Part shown: piece by piece, positions 12,322 to 23,513 of the stretch
Layout: each line of letters starts with the position of its first letter
How positions within the stretch are numbered: position 1 is the stretch's first letter
Assembly: GCA_905178155.1 (NCBI GenBank)
Contig: CAJINV010000007.1
Coordinates: 3,019,151-3,083,150 of the forward strand
Direction of reading: 5' to 3'
Length of the DNA stretch: 64,000 nucleotides
Source: Amoebophrya sp. A120
Lineage: Eukaryota > Sar > Dinophyceae > Syndiniales > Amoebophryaceae
Position numbers and translations under genes: made by a program
The notes under the pieces: generated by a model
The model's input: only the letters and a program-made list of their open reading frames with translations
Told to the model about the DNA's origin: nothing
The model's database searches: none

Positions 12322-13271
12322 TCACCTGTAAAACCCACCCACGCCCCCGCCGGCGCCGTTATCGCCACTGGTCACGTTGCTGTTGTTTCGTCGCGCTTTC
12401 TGCGGCGAAATGTCGTAGTAATGGTCTAGGTGTACGCTGCTGCCCCGGTGGAGAGACGACGACGCCGCGCGCACGTGCTGTGGCTGGTCAATGGCGGAGG
12501 TTGTGCGCAGGTGCTGTGGCTCCCTCTGGTTGTTTTTTTGCTGCTGAGTAGAGGAATCCGAGGAATGCGCGGAATTAGGCCTACTGTTGTGCTGCACCAG
12601 CGGCTGTTGACTGCTTTCTGTGTGGTGGTGTCCTCGCTGTGACGGCCTTCTGGGTGTTGTCGCGGTTGGAGCTGCACCCGCGCGTTGCTTACTTGTAGAA
12701 TATTGTCCGGTGCAAAAGAGGTGTAGTGCCGCAAATATTTTAATAACCAACGAGCGACGACCTGACCAGCACCTGACATGATCATGGCCGTATATCTTAA
12801 CGGTTATCAGACCTACAAAGAACGGCCGTCCTTTGATGTCAAAAATGCATTTCTTAATGGAGGTGCACCTGGTGCCCGATATTAGGTAGAACAAGCTTTT
12901 GCACTGGATACAGCACCATTTGCTCCACTCGGGTCGACCGTTGCACTTCCGTCGCCTGGTTCATTTCCGCTTGCATTCGCCAGTGCGTTGCGCAGATTCC
13001 CGCTCACGTCGCGCCAGGTCAGACTACCGCACTCCGAAATCAGGTCGTGCAGTACCGACATCAGCACCGACAAGTAGCACCAATCCGGATCCGCTGCGCA
13101 GCGCTGCGAACACTTTTGGAGCTGCGCTTTTAACCGGGTTACGTTGCTGGCGGAAACCTGGGAAACGTTCTCCTTGCAGAATTGCTGCTTCAGCTGCTGC
13201 CAGTCCTTGCCCGACGTGCCCTTGAATGTCGCGAACAGCTGCTGCCAGATCTGTTGTTCGATTTTATTCAT
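12322..13271 (-). CDS. unknown protein, helical N-terminus and Ser/Gln-rich tail
   Basis: Two exons, 13271-12917 and 12671-12322, joined by a GT-AG intron (donor GTGCTG, acceptor GGTGCAG), give 705 nt, 234 residues. The start ATG opens 'MNKIEQQIWQQLFATF'. The N-terminal 110 residues look like a compact helical domain with several Cys ('LQKCSQRCAADPDWCY'). The second exon is low complexity (His, Ser, Gln, Asn, Arg) and ends in a Gly-rich stretch. I recognise no family. It lies upstream (on the minus strand) of the DeSI gene and downstream of the kinase gene. Confidence 0.6.
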
Positions 13272-13319
13272 AATGGTTGTGGGAGGTAGGTAGGTAGGTT
13301 TACTCAACTACGGAGTTCT

Positions 13320-13355
13320 AATAGTCTATATTATTTGATGCTTTTATAGACTATT
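13320..13355. repeat. 11-bp inverted repeat
   Basis: AATAGTCTATA at 13320-13330 is exactly repeated in inverse at 13345-13355 with a 14-nt spacer. It sits between two minus-strand genes, just upstream of the start of the 12322-13271 gene. Role unknown. Confidence 0.6.
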
Positions 13356-13586
13356 TGGTGGCTGGGGTGCTGCCAGATCGTTCATGTCTGCCTCCTGGGG
13401 TGGCGTTGCCTGCTTCTTTCCTTTGCAGGTCATCTCATGTTTCTGCATATATAAGCGGCAATGAGTTGACGCGGGCGAATAAATTATTTTACCGATGTTG
13501 AAAACCAAAACGCAACAAAGAGTGGTGGTAGAGAGGATGCACAGCAAGATCGCTTGAGGTGCCGGAATTATATCGCTGTTCTTCAC
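13344..13586 (-). CDS. possible small membrane protein or exon
   Basis: Open frame with a hydrophobic stretch (ILLCILSTTTLCCVLVFNIG) and a hydrophilic tail. It lacks an ATG at its 5' edge (GTG), so if real it is an exon. A nearby frame (13674-13605) reads 'AILDVYDAWKQYWRDATR' before a GTAAGA donor and could belong to the same transcript, but phases do not fit any acceptor I tested. Confidence 0.2.
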   Translation of the reverse strand: MKNSDIIPAPQAILLCILSTTTLCCVLVFNIGKIIYSPASTHCRLYMQKHEMTCKGKKQATPPQEADMNDLAAPQPPNSL

Positions 13587-13933
13587 GAAAAAATTTTACG
13601 AATCTTACTCTCGTCGCGTCTCTCCAGTATTGCTTCCAGGCATCGTATACATCCAGGATCGCTTGCGCTAGCACGGAGGACGGACAGTCTGTGTATCAGA
13701 GTGCACAAATCCGATTCCCCCACGACATCAACCTGAAGTGCTACTACCGCAAAAGACCCAAGAGCACAGATGCACGCTCTCCTGCATGACCATTGTTCCA
13801 CGGAGGTCGCACTACAGTAGAGGGCTTTTGTCACAATGCAACCACTGCTCTGAGGCTATGACAAAGTGTAGATTTTCTGGTCATCATAGTATGCACATAG
13901 AAAAGAATCGCAGTGGAGGGAGTAGTTGTGCAC

Positions 13934-16677
13934 TCATACTTCAGACTCCGGGTTTAGCGAGTGCGATGAGGAGGTTTTGGAGCTAGTTCTGGACGCAGAA
14001 TTCAAGCCAGTTCGCGAAGATTCCTGTTCCTCCACACGATCGCAGAGATGGAACAGAAGCTCCATGCAGGTTATGCCCATCGCGAAGTGGTCCAGCCGAG
14101 TGCGGTACTGGCGGCAATCGTCCTTGCTATTCTGGAGGTACTTCCAGCCGTACAGGAACTGCTTCCACGAACTCGGCGGCCAGTACTTGCAGTCGCCGCT
14201 ATCAACTGTAAAAATGTCTGGGTCTGGAAGATAGTGACACTTGTCATGCACGTTTTGCGTGAGCCCTGATGTCTGTGATGCATGCCCTAGCATCACAGAT
14301 TTTTTGAGAGGAGCTTCTTGATGCCTAGTCCGCATGACAGATGCCGTCTCCGCGTAGCAAAAATTACATTCCTTTTGGCACTCATGCAATACAGATTTTT
14401 CTGGAATCCAAACGCAGCATCACAAGTTGCATTCTTCCAGACCCAGACATTTTTACATTTGATAGCCGCCGATGTCGAACACTTTCCACATGCCGTCCGC
14501 CCCCTCGTCGTGGTGCGTGGGGAACATGGACCGGTTGGGCGCAAACTGGTCTCCCGCGCCGAAGTACAGACCGCCTGCGATAAAAGTGCACGTTTTTATC
14601 TTCAGGAAACTTCGCCAAAAATTGCAACTGGGCAGCACCATATTGGTATATATCAAAGTAAAAGCTACAAATTCCATGCCTCCAGTACCACATCACTGAT
14701 CGCAATCAACTACTTACCTCTGCCACAGCGGCCGTAGTCCCGTCCCCTCCACTCCTTCGCGTTAACAGCCAGTCCGAAGTCAATCAGCCAGAAATCCATG
14801 CAGGCTGCCGCCCCCAAAGTGTCCTCCATGATGAGGTCTGCGCTGCTACCCGCGGGAAGTACTGGTCCGACGGCCCCGGCAGAAGAAGAGCCGCTGGAGG
14901 ACGAAGAAGAGCCGCCATTTTGGTGTTCCTGTTGCTCGCCCTCTTCCGCCGTCGTGCTGTCCATTTCTTGCTGGCCCGTGGTGCGCGCAGAACTCGAGTT
15001 TTCAGCACCGTCCTGGTGTTGACTACTATCACCCCTGCTGTTCGAGGAGGACATGGACGTCGTGGCCGCGGTGCAGGAAGAAATCAGGATGTTGTGCGAG
15101 TTGACGTCTCGGTGCAGCGCTTTCTGCTCCACCTGCTCAAAGGTCGGCGCCAGCTGCGCCAGCAGCCGGTACGCCAGCCGGCTGGACTCCGCAAAATCGC
15201 GCCAGAACCGCCCGCGCCGGGGGGACAGGCGCTCGGAGCCCCGGGCCCGCTCGATCCAGCTGTCCAGCGGCTCCCCGGGGAGCCGCGACATTACCACCCG
15301 GATCCGCCACTCGTCGCGTTTTACCTGCCGGACCTCGTACTCTTCGCACAGGGGGGCGCGCACGGATTTCTTCCCCAACTGCCGCATTAACTCCACCTCG
15401 AACTGCGCCTGGCGATACCTTTTCGGGTTTTTGATGGTATGATGCCACCTTTTAGTGATATAGGATTTTAGAATGAATGTACTTCAAATCATTTTTATGC
15501 AGAAACTGACGCATGATGCGTATCGAAACAAGAGGAAAAACATACGCCTTCTCGCCGATGCAGCGGATTTCTTTGAGCGCAAAATCCCTTCCGGACGGCC
15601 CGGTGTCCAGCGCACGTTTGATTTGCCACACACAGCCGAAGGAGCCCTTTCCGAGGGGGCGCAGCACGCGGTAGGTTTCGCTCCGGCCTCCCCGTCCCAG
15701 AATCTCGATCACATTTCCCTCCGCCAGAGAGTCTGAGATGTTGTTGCCGCTCTGGGAACTCGGAATCGTCAGCTTCGTCCTCCCCTGTTGCTGGTGTTGA
15801 AATTTAGTGCTACTACTACTCCCTTGCTCCGCGTTGATCGCCTGATTTGCTGTACCTGCTTTCGGCGGTGCAGAAAACTGATTGATCTTATTTATCCCCG
15901 CTTTACTATTATTCCCATACGCATGATGATGCCCATGATGACCTTGACTGGTTCCACCCCCGACAATCGGTCGCGTGGAGGTCGCAGACGCGGTACCATT
16001 TGCATTTGCACCAGCACTGTAGATCTGCTTATAGCCCGGCATCGAAGAAGAGGAGGAACTGCTTGAGGACGTGCCCGTTTCGAGTTGCGGAACCAATGTG
16101 GCGGCCGACGGATTGGGCGAGTAGCGGTAGATGCCGTTGGAACTGCTGCCTGTACTGGAGGCTCCATTTTGTTGCACGACCAGCCCGTGGTTTTGCACGG
16201 GCTGGATCCGGGTCCCCGCTTTTTGCTGGACCAGTATTGCCCCGTTTGAAGCATGCGGTAGGTGGCTGGAGGAGGATCTGATTGATGTTCATCGATGAGT
16301 AGTTTCTTCCTGGAAAACCTTCATGCTACGGACGCAATTATTTGTCTTTGTTTCATTACATATCGATATTTGAAGAACTTTGCATGTAGTCTACTGTAGC
16401 ACTACGTATTGCTGCATCCCTTTCATTTCCTGAGGACATCAAAATGAAAATGATTCACTGTGCCCCGACAGAGCAGTCAATACGATGTGCTTGGATGCGG
16501 GTGGCCCGCCGGACCCGCACCCGGCTTTAATCCCTGGTTGGCACCACCACCGACCACCACGCCCCGAGTGTTTGCTTGCACGCCCAGAGTGGGGATCTGC
16601 AGAACCGGCTTCAGTTGCGGTCGGTACAGCGGCGAGGGGCCCTGGCTCGACGCAGTTTGCCAGTTGGAGGTCAGCAT
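13934..16677 (-). CDS. protein kinase-like protein with long low-complexity N-terminus
   Basis: Five exons: 16677-16484, 16277-15546, 15448-14718, 14574-14465 and 14194-13934; sum 2028 nt, 675 residues. Three introns are GT-AG; the fourth is introner A3. The first about 190 residues are Gly/Ser/Asn/His-rich. The kinase domain shows the Gly loop 'LGKGSFGCVW', the VAIK-type Lys in 'DFALKEI', catalytic loop 'HRDVNSHNIL' and 'LIDFGLAV' (DFG). About 100 Ser/Gly/Glu-rich residues are inserted between the catalytic loop and DFG. C-lobe: 'RLDHFAMGITCMELLF'. All catalytic residues are present, so it is probably active; substrate and family are not assignable. The stop at 13934 directly follows a possible GTATGA donor, so a further 3' exon is possible. 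Confidence 0.75.
14200..14464. mobile_element. introner type A, copy A3 (265 bp)
   Basis: Edges TATCAACTGTAAAAATGTC and TTTTTACATTTGATA, flanked by GCCGC at 14195-14199 and 14465-14469. In the minus-strand kinase, removal with one repeat joins 'KVFDIGG' to 'DCKYWPPSS' in frame. Confidence 0.9.
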
Positions 16678-18114
16678 GGTTTCTCAAATGGTTTTCGCGA
16701 TCTGTTGCTTATTTTGCGAACTACTCGTGTCTTCACCGCGAGAAAAGACAGCGTTAGCCCTTGAGTAACGTCACAACACGGCGGGAAAATGAAACTCGCG
16801 GCTGGATCAAATTCTGCGCGAGAGGAAAAAGTGCCGTGTGATGTTGTGTAACGCCACTCTCCTGCGTGCGACGACAAAAAGTATGCCTTGAACGGTGTTT
16901 CTGCGGGACCGAGTTGCTTGTCCAGCAGGAAATCGCGGTGCTGCGCTAGCGTTGCGGCTCCACAGCTGTAATTCCTTTTCCAAGGAAGAAGAAACAACCT
17001 TGGAAATGAACAAGGCGTTTACTCTTAGCACGACAAGCTACTCACGTTCGTTGCCTTTCATCTTTATTTTTGCACGAGCTACAACTCGAGTTCGTTCTTG
17101 CACAACAGCATTACTTACACCAACCACCGCCTGAGTTGCGCTATTGCAGCGCCGCCTACTTCTTGAGGACTTAATATTTTTATCCATGAGCACGAGAAGC
17201 ATGAGGCACTGCTCAAAAACGGCAACGAGACAGAAAAAAGTTCTTCCAAAAAACTTACTCCTTAGCTTAGCCCAACGAACCACATTGACAAGATCACAAC
17301 AGAATAATACAGTATTTTGCACATCATTGTGAAGACCATATTCAACACCACCAAGTGCTCCCGCCCGTCTGATTTTTGACTTTTTGGCCACGTTCCGAAG
17401 ATACGGGCTCACCATTTTCATTTTTCCCACAGCGCATACTTATTTCCCGAAAGGAACAAGAGATGAAAGAAGAGTCTCACTGTAGCATTTTCTGTGGTAT
17501 TCAACACAACAACGTGGATGCTTCGTCGATTTTTCTTCGTCGATTTTGTTTTTGATGATACTTATGACCTGGAAGCCCGCCCAAACCGTCTTAAACGATA
17601 ACTACGCACATCAAAGCCACACCTTCGCAAGAACAACTAGTTATGAACGCGGAAGTGATGTGTCAGCTAACAATTGGACACGACGTCTTGCCACGCCCGA
17701 CATGGAAAGACGGAGAAAAGTTGTCGCCAAATGTTGAACAAGCTCCCATTATACAGATTGCGCAATAAACGCGAGGAGCACTTTGACTTTGTGCCCGTCC
17801 TCTATGTTTTCATTTCACGACAGGTAAATCCACCTTCATTGGAGGCGACAGGGACAGGACAGCTGTCGAGAGACATCATTTTCTTGTGTGGACGATGAAT
17901 TCGTGCTTGGCAAAGGAAGCAGAAAATGCACAATCCTTATCCTGTAACGGCGAACGCGCACAAATTCACCTCCGCTTGGGCCAAAAACACAGTCGCTCCG
18001 GTCTTCAGTGTCGTACACAACATCAATTGGCCTTCTGAAAATTAGTATTAGGAATAGAAATCTGCGTCGATTTGTATATTTGCTGGAGTCGAAGTCTGGC
18101 TGGTACATCTCTCA
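16678..18114. other. intergenic region, one doubtful frame
   Basis: No firm gene. The minus frame 17430-17038 (130 codons, with a possible hydrophobic segment and a basic C-terminus) is the only candidate, and it has no motif. The frame 18108-17836 follows the two tandem TGA stops of the LRR gene in phase and is most simply 3' UTR. Confidence 0.4.
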
Positions 18115-21100
18115 TCAATACGACCAATTCCTCGGCCGTTCCTCCTCCTCTCCGTTCCCTGCCGCCGCTTGTTCTTCCTGCTCTTTGACCTCCGCCGCAA
18201 ACTCTTCGGGCAGTTGCATTTTCAAGTAGTGCAGCGTCTCGCGGTTCCGCTGGTCTACTTCCACGCTCTTTGGAGGAGGGGCAGCTGGCTCCTGTGGTGT
18301 TGCTTCTTCCTCTGTTTGTGTTTCTCTTTTCTTGTCGTGACCAGAACCGGAAATAAAGCGCTCGTCTGCTTTTGGTGAAGCATCTGCTACTTCCTGAGCA
18401 AGCGGTGCTTCCTCTTCGTTCTTCGCAGGATCATTTTCTTCCTTGCCCCGGGCCGCACAGAAATTTGGTTTGTCGTTTTTGGACGAGCTGCACAAATCGT
18501 CGACAACTTGAAGGCACGCTGAAGATTCTTGTCCCGATTCTTTCTCACCAAAAGCTTCCTTGCCCTTATGATCTATTTCTGCTTGTTTCTGCGGCTTCTG
18601 TCCGCGTTTCGGGCCTTTTTCATCATCTGCCGTCGGAAACTTTTCTCCGAGCGCCAAACAAGTAAAGGCCTCCAGCAGAAAATCGGGCTCCGTCTCGTCG
18701 AAGTCATCGCCAAAAAGCTCCGCGTCGTAGTCCCTCCAGAAACTACTCGCTTGTCCTTCCACGACCATTTTCCGTGTGACCCGGACGGCATTCCCGTCCA
18801 GTTTTCTCGCTAGCAACAGCAAGTCTTTCCGCTGTCCAAGGCTTTTTAGCAACTGCGGGCTGAAGCGATGAAAATCGGACACGACATTTGCAAGTTTCCG
18901 AGCGGACAAGTCTTCGCCGTAATCTTGCTTGATTAACGCTTTCAGCACCTGTTTCTCGTCGTACTCAAAAGAGTAAAGTTTCTCCATCTCCTGGTCAAGA
19001 ACCTGCAACCGCATGATCCTCTCGCGGTATAATTGTCGCTCGCTTTGCAATCTCTGTAGGTTATAATTTGGCGCTTTTTCATAATCTTCGTGCCGTGGGA
19101 TGAAGTCGTGTGATGTGAAGGGGGTGCTGTGGTGTTTTTTGTGGATTCGATCCATGGCGAAAAGGCTGTCGCCAAAATAGTGCAGGTCGTCCGCAAAGTC
19201 CAGCAGATTGCCGTCGCTCAACACCCGCAGCTCCGCCGTGCAGGGAAATTTTTCGCGCTTATCGAGGAAGGACGGAACTTTCGAATGCGGTGTCCTGTTC
19301 TGCTGATGTAGTCCTGCCGGAAGAATAATAGAGCGGCTGCTCCCAGTGTCGTTGCAAGAACTACTCTGTGCAGGTTTTGTGAGACGACCCTGGGTGGCTT
19401 TCATATTCTGTCCTCTTGTATAATTCTGATCTGTCGCTTTACTATCATTTCTCTGTTGCGTGGAATGCGCAGAGGTCGTAGTACCTGAGGTCGATGCGTG
19501 TAATTTGCCCTGCTGTTGTTCTACTTGATACCTTTGTTTATCCCGACCCTCCATTCGCTTCATCATATCGGAGAACAAAGAATGCTGCTGCGATTGTGAG
19601 TGCTGTTGTTCCTCCTGACCGAGGTCGTCGTGTCGCTGCTGCAAAAATTGATGTGGGTTTGGCCCCGTCGCTGCGAAGCGCTTGTTCCCGTTCTGGTCAT
19701 AGAACAACCTTGAAGATGTGCCTTCTCGTCCAGTTGTATTACTGCTGGCACTAGCACTTGACGTGTGCGGTTGGTGAAAGGCCGAATGCAAATTCTGCCG
19801 CAGGGACGGTTGTATACCCAGTTGCTCTGCTCCGTGCGACGTTCTACTTCCCAAAAGCTGCGGCTGCTGCTGCTGCTGCTGCGCTGAGGAGGCAAAGCTC
19901 GCTGTCGAAGGAGCTGCTTCTCCAGCTGCTAGTGCAACCGTACTGGCCGTCTGCTGCGAGAGATTTCGATTTGCATTTGCTGCTTGTTCTGCATGAGGAG
20001 GCTGTGATGATGTTGTAGTTCCCCAGGAGGACCAATACTGCGATTGCTGCTGGTGTTGTTGCTGCTGCAAATTTTGTTGCGAGGACACGTATGGTAATTC
20101 GTAGTGTTGGGCGCCAGAGGAGATGGCAGTACTTGTGACCCCGTAACCTCCCGCCGTCCCAGAGGAATTATCATAGCCCTGGGTCGAATAAAACGCCGCT
20201 GCACCCTCGCCCTGGGGCCATCGATCGTTTTGTCCTTGCGCATGCGAACCGCCACTGTGCAACCTCATGTCTCGACGATTCTCCGCTCGCGGCCCAGGCA
20301 TGAACGACGTCTGCTGTGGCGAAGCTATCACATCTGGGTAACTGCCGAAAGCGTTCTTTCGGTCTACTCCTCCCGAAGAAGAGGAAGAAGAACCTCTGCT
20401 TGTTGTTGTTCCTGCAACAGGATGGGAGGAACTCCCCGGGACAAAAGACGCGGCCGAAATTTGGGCGGTCAGGAAAGAGGACCCCGGCGTCGTTGTAGTT
20501 GTGTGACTGCTGGTCAGATCAGTGCTCAGACTGCTGGTTCGATGCCCGCTCTCTTGATAGACGCCCTTTAATATGGCGGCGGCCGACGTTTCAACATCTT
20601 TACTTTCCTCGGGCCGCGCGAACAACCCCGCACTGTATGATAGCTGTCGGCGTTGTCCGTCTTGTCCGGCGGATGTTGAAGTAGCACAACTAGAGCTGCC
20701 TGTATTCTTCTTGATATTGGCACTTGCATCAGGAGCAGCGTCATTTTCGCCTTTTCCCGTGTCACCGCGAAAGTGCCACACAATATCAGGCTCGATGTTG
20801 ACCGAAAAAGTTGCAACTTTCTCCCGTGTCAGTTCTTTCGTCGTCGTCCGCGGCTGCGAAGACGACATCTGAACATGAGGATTAGTGCTTCTACCCGTCG
20901 TTATTGGCTGCAAAGACGTCCAAGCGAAAGGTGACGGCGCTGCGGAAAAAGCACTTGCGGAAGTTTGCAACGGGGACCAGACGGGCTGTGTGGCGTTCGA
21001 GCCTCCTTTTCCGGAGGGTACGGCGGAAGCAACTACCAAATTTCGATTTACTACTGGTGCACCCGCCCCGGGCAGCTGCTGCGCTTCTATACTACTGCTT

Positions 21101-22520
21101 TCCTTCCGCCCCGGACGAAGATGCTGATGAAGATCCCCGCCTTTACCACTGCTCCCCACGACTCCACCCACTCCAGAGGAAGAACTGCCTGCAGGAGTCG
21201 CAACGGGACCAGCAGCCTTCTTTGTGTCATCCGGCAACCGGAGTTCCCCGGCACCGAGCGGGATGTTGTCCAGTTTCAGCCGGTCCCATTGGTGCTCCAG
21301 TTGGAACAGAATCACCATCGGAATGTCCTGCGGGAGTTTCTGCAGCGCCTGCGCGTAGTCGAAGTCGCCGTGGGCAAACCCGAGGTCTTTCAGCAGGTAC
21401 CGCCGCTTGTTGTTCTGGAACGAGGTGTCCCGGTCGCTGACGATGCGAAACACGTTATCAAAAGGAAAAATCCCCCCGCCCCATATCGAAAAGAAGTGTC
21501 TGATGCTGGATTTCAGTACACAAATCAGATGTCTCTTGCAGTAGAGGACTGCAGGCATATGCCAAGCCTGAGCCGAGAGGTTTTGGCGTAGGCTCCTAGC
21601 ATGAAAAACAAAAACGTCGAGGGTGTAGGCCCAACAGCATCACAAACCGCCTGCATAATGCGGCGGATTCTGTGGATTTGCCTTCATGCAAGACAGACAG
21701 GATTTGTGGTCACAAATCTGCATCATAGATTTTCAGAAGGATGCACTTTCAATATGGGGAGGGGGGATTTTTCCGCACGATACACGTCCGCCTTTTCCAG
21801 GTGCCACTGCCCCTCCTTCCGGTAGTTCCCCCACTGGTCCAGGCTCCAGGACGGCGGGACGCGCTTCGTCCGCGCGGACCAGTTGGGCACCGTGCGGTTG
21901 CGCACCTCGCGGAGCTTGTCGTGCAGCTTCTCGTCGAACCGGTGGACGTCGATCATGTTGCCGTTCACGCGCAAATACAACGACTGCACACAGATCTCCG
22001 TCTGGTTGTAGTGACCACTCGCGAGGGCGTGATTCGTGCGGAACGTGACGCGCGGGTACCAGGGCAGCACCGCGATGGCACGGAGCACGGAACGGAGCCC
22101 GAATTCCGTGATGTAGTTGTCCGATAGGTGAATCTCGTGCACGGGCGACCGGACCGCCTGCAGGTAGTCCACCAAGGCGTCCATGGCGGCGTCCGCGAGT
22201 TGATTCCGGTAGAATTTGAGCACCTTGACCGAGATGGTGAACTCGCGCAGAAAGCAGAGAAGCGCATCGAAGCCCTGGTTCCCGATCTGCTGCTTCGACA
22301 GGTCAACTTCTTCCAGGTGCACCAATCGGGGTTCGTTGGCGGCGACGCGGTCCAGCAGCCCCTTGCGCCAGTGCGCCAGCTGGCTCTGCAGGCCCTGCGA
22401 GGTCACGCGCTGCGCATAGTGCGGGTGCTGGTGGGGGGTGGAATTGTTCGGTTTAAAATCCGCCCGGATCACGCCCTTCGTCGGGTCTTCCGTCGCCACG
22501 TGCAACTGCGCCAGGTACAT
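18115..22520 (-). CDS. large leucine-rich-repeat protein with Ser/Gln-rich centre
   Basis: Exon 1 (22520-21783) and exon 2 (21450-18115) are separated only by introner B1; together 4074 nt, 1357 residues, ending in tandem TGA TGA. Residues about 30-190 resemble LRR/RNI repeats ('VHLEEVDLSKQQIGNQGFDAL', 'VHEIHLSDNYITEFGLRSVL'). The splice joins 'EKADV' to 'FRIVSDRDTSF'. A long disordered region rich in Ser, Gln, Gly and Thr follows, including poly-Gln runs. The last 400 residues contain a conserved-looking helical part ('LYSFEYDEKQVLKALIKQDY') and an acidic, Lys/Glu-rich tail. Function unknown; scaffold or regulatory role would be a guess. Confidence 0.75.
21456..21782. mobile_element. introner type B, copy B1 (327 bp)
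   Basis: Edges TATCAAAAGGAAAAATCCCC and GGGGGGATTTTTCCGCACGATA (inverted), flanked by CACGT at 21451-21455 and 21783-21787. It interrupts the minus-strand LRR gene. Removal with one repeat restores the frame. The tempting ATG at 21558 lies inside the element and is not the gene start. Confidence 0.9.
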
Positions 22521-23513
22521 CTTTCGCCTGAGGGGGGATTTTCTTCCGTTTACTACTATTATAATCCGACAGTAGCCCTTCTCCTCACTTCACCCCGCCG
22601 CTGCTCTCAGGCGGTTGTACGGGGTAGAAGTATCACCATAATGTCGATACCAGCGCCACACTACACTCTTGTCCCGGGCAGCGCCGCATCTTCGCTTTCT
22701 ACCTCGTTTTTTCCCGTGTCGTTGCGGTCCCACCATCTCCGGCAGTCTTCATGCCGGCCTGAAGTTGTTGCGGGGAAAGCAGCATATCATGTACTGCAGC
22801 TGGGGCAACGTCGCCCTCGCTGACGCTTAGTAGTAAGCACATATGCGTCGTGTTGAAAACAAACTTCTTTGACAACTTTCATTTCTAGTGCTGACTAGTG
22901 TACGTTTAGTGCCAAAGAGCGAAAGCGTCCTCGTGTTATTACCTGAGTCAGACCTACAACTACAATCAACTACTTCGAAACGGACTACATTAGTGTGACA
23001 AATACTCCTCGAAAATGTCAAAAACGAAGTGGTGACCTCCCTAGTTCAAAATTTCGCTAAAACTTACTGGTGTACTGTCCCGAAAGTTGTCAACATTAAG
23101 TACTAAATTCTAGCAGCTGTACTGCTACAGAGTACGATGTTGCAGTCGCATAGCAATGCCTACTCCGATTTCATGTTCAGAAGTCCTTGCATCTTCACCT
23201 TTACATCACGAATTGACTATCGATTTCCAAGAACGGTACTGCTTCTGGCGAGAATTTTTTCTTCACTACAGCTCTTCGCAGGGCCCATCGGCTTCGCCCG
23301 GGTAAGATCTTTCAGGCGTAGAACATTAGTAGCAGTAGAACAAAATGATCTGCAGACACAAACTACTTCCCACCAACTCGATTAGCCGAAGCAGGAACTG
23401 CAGCTCGGGCCGCGCCGGGAAAGAAATTTTTTTGTCGAAGCAAGGTGCGAGCTTCTGTTTCATGTTCTTGTGGAATACTTCTCCTCGTGCGTACGTCGAT
23501 GAATCATCGTTTT
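22521..23513. other. intergenic region
   Basis: Upstream of the LRR gene and downstream of RAE1. The plus frame 22128-22823 is an antisense shadow of the LRR exon that runs on by chance. No motif or repeat seen. Confidence 0.5.

Noticed and set aside
21451-21558. ATG at 21558 as the start of the 1147-codon LRR-gene frame
   Set aside because: It lies within introner B1; the upstream exon (to 22520) joins in frame once the element is removed.
22128-22823. Plus-strand frame of 231 codons
   Set aside because: Antisense to the LRR exon, which has the better protein features; the plus frame is a shadow.
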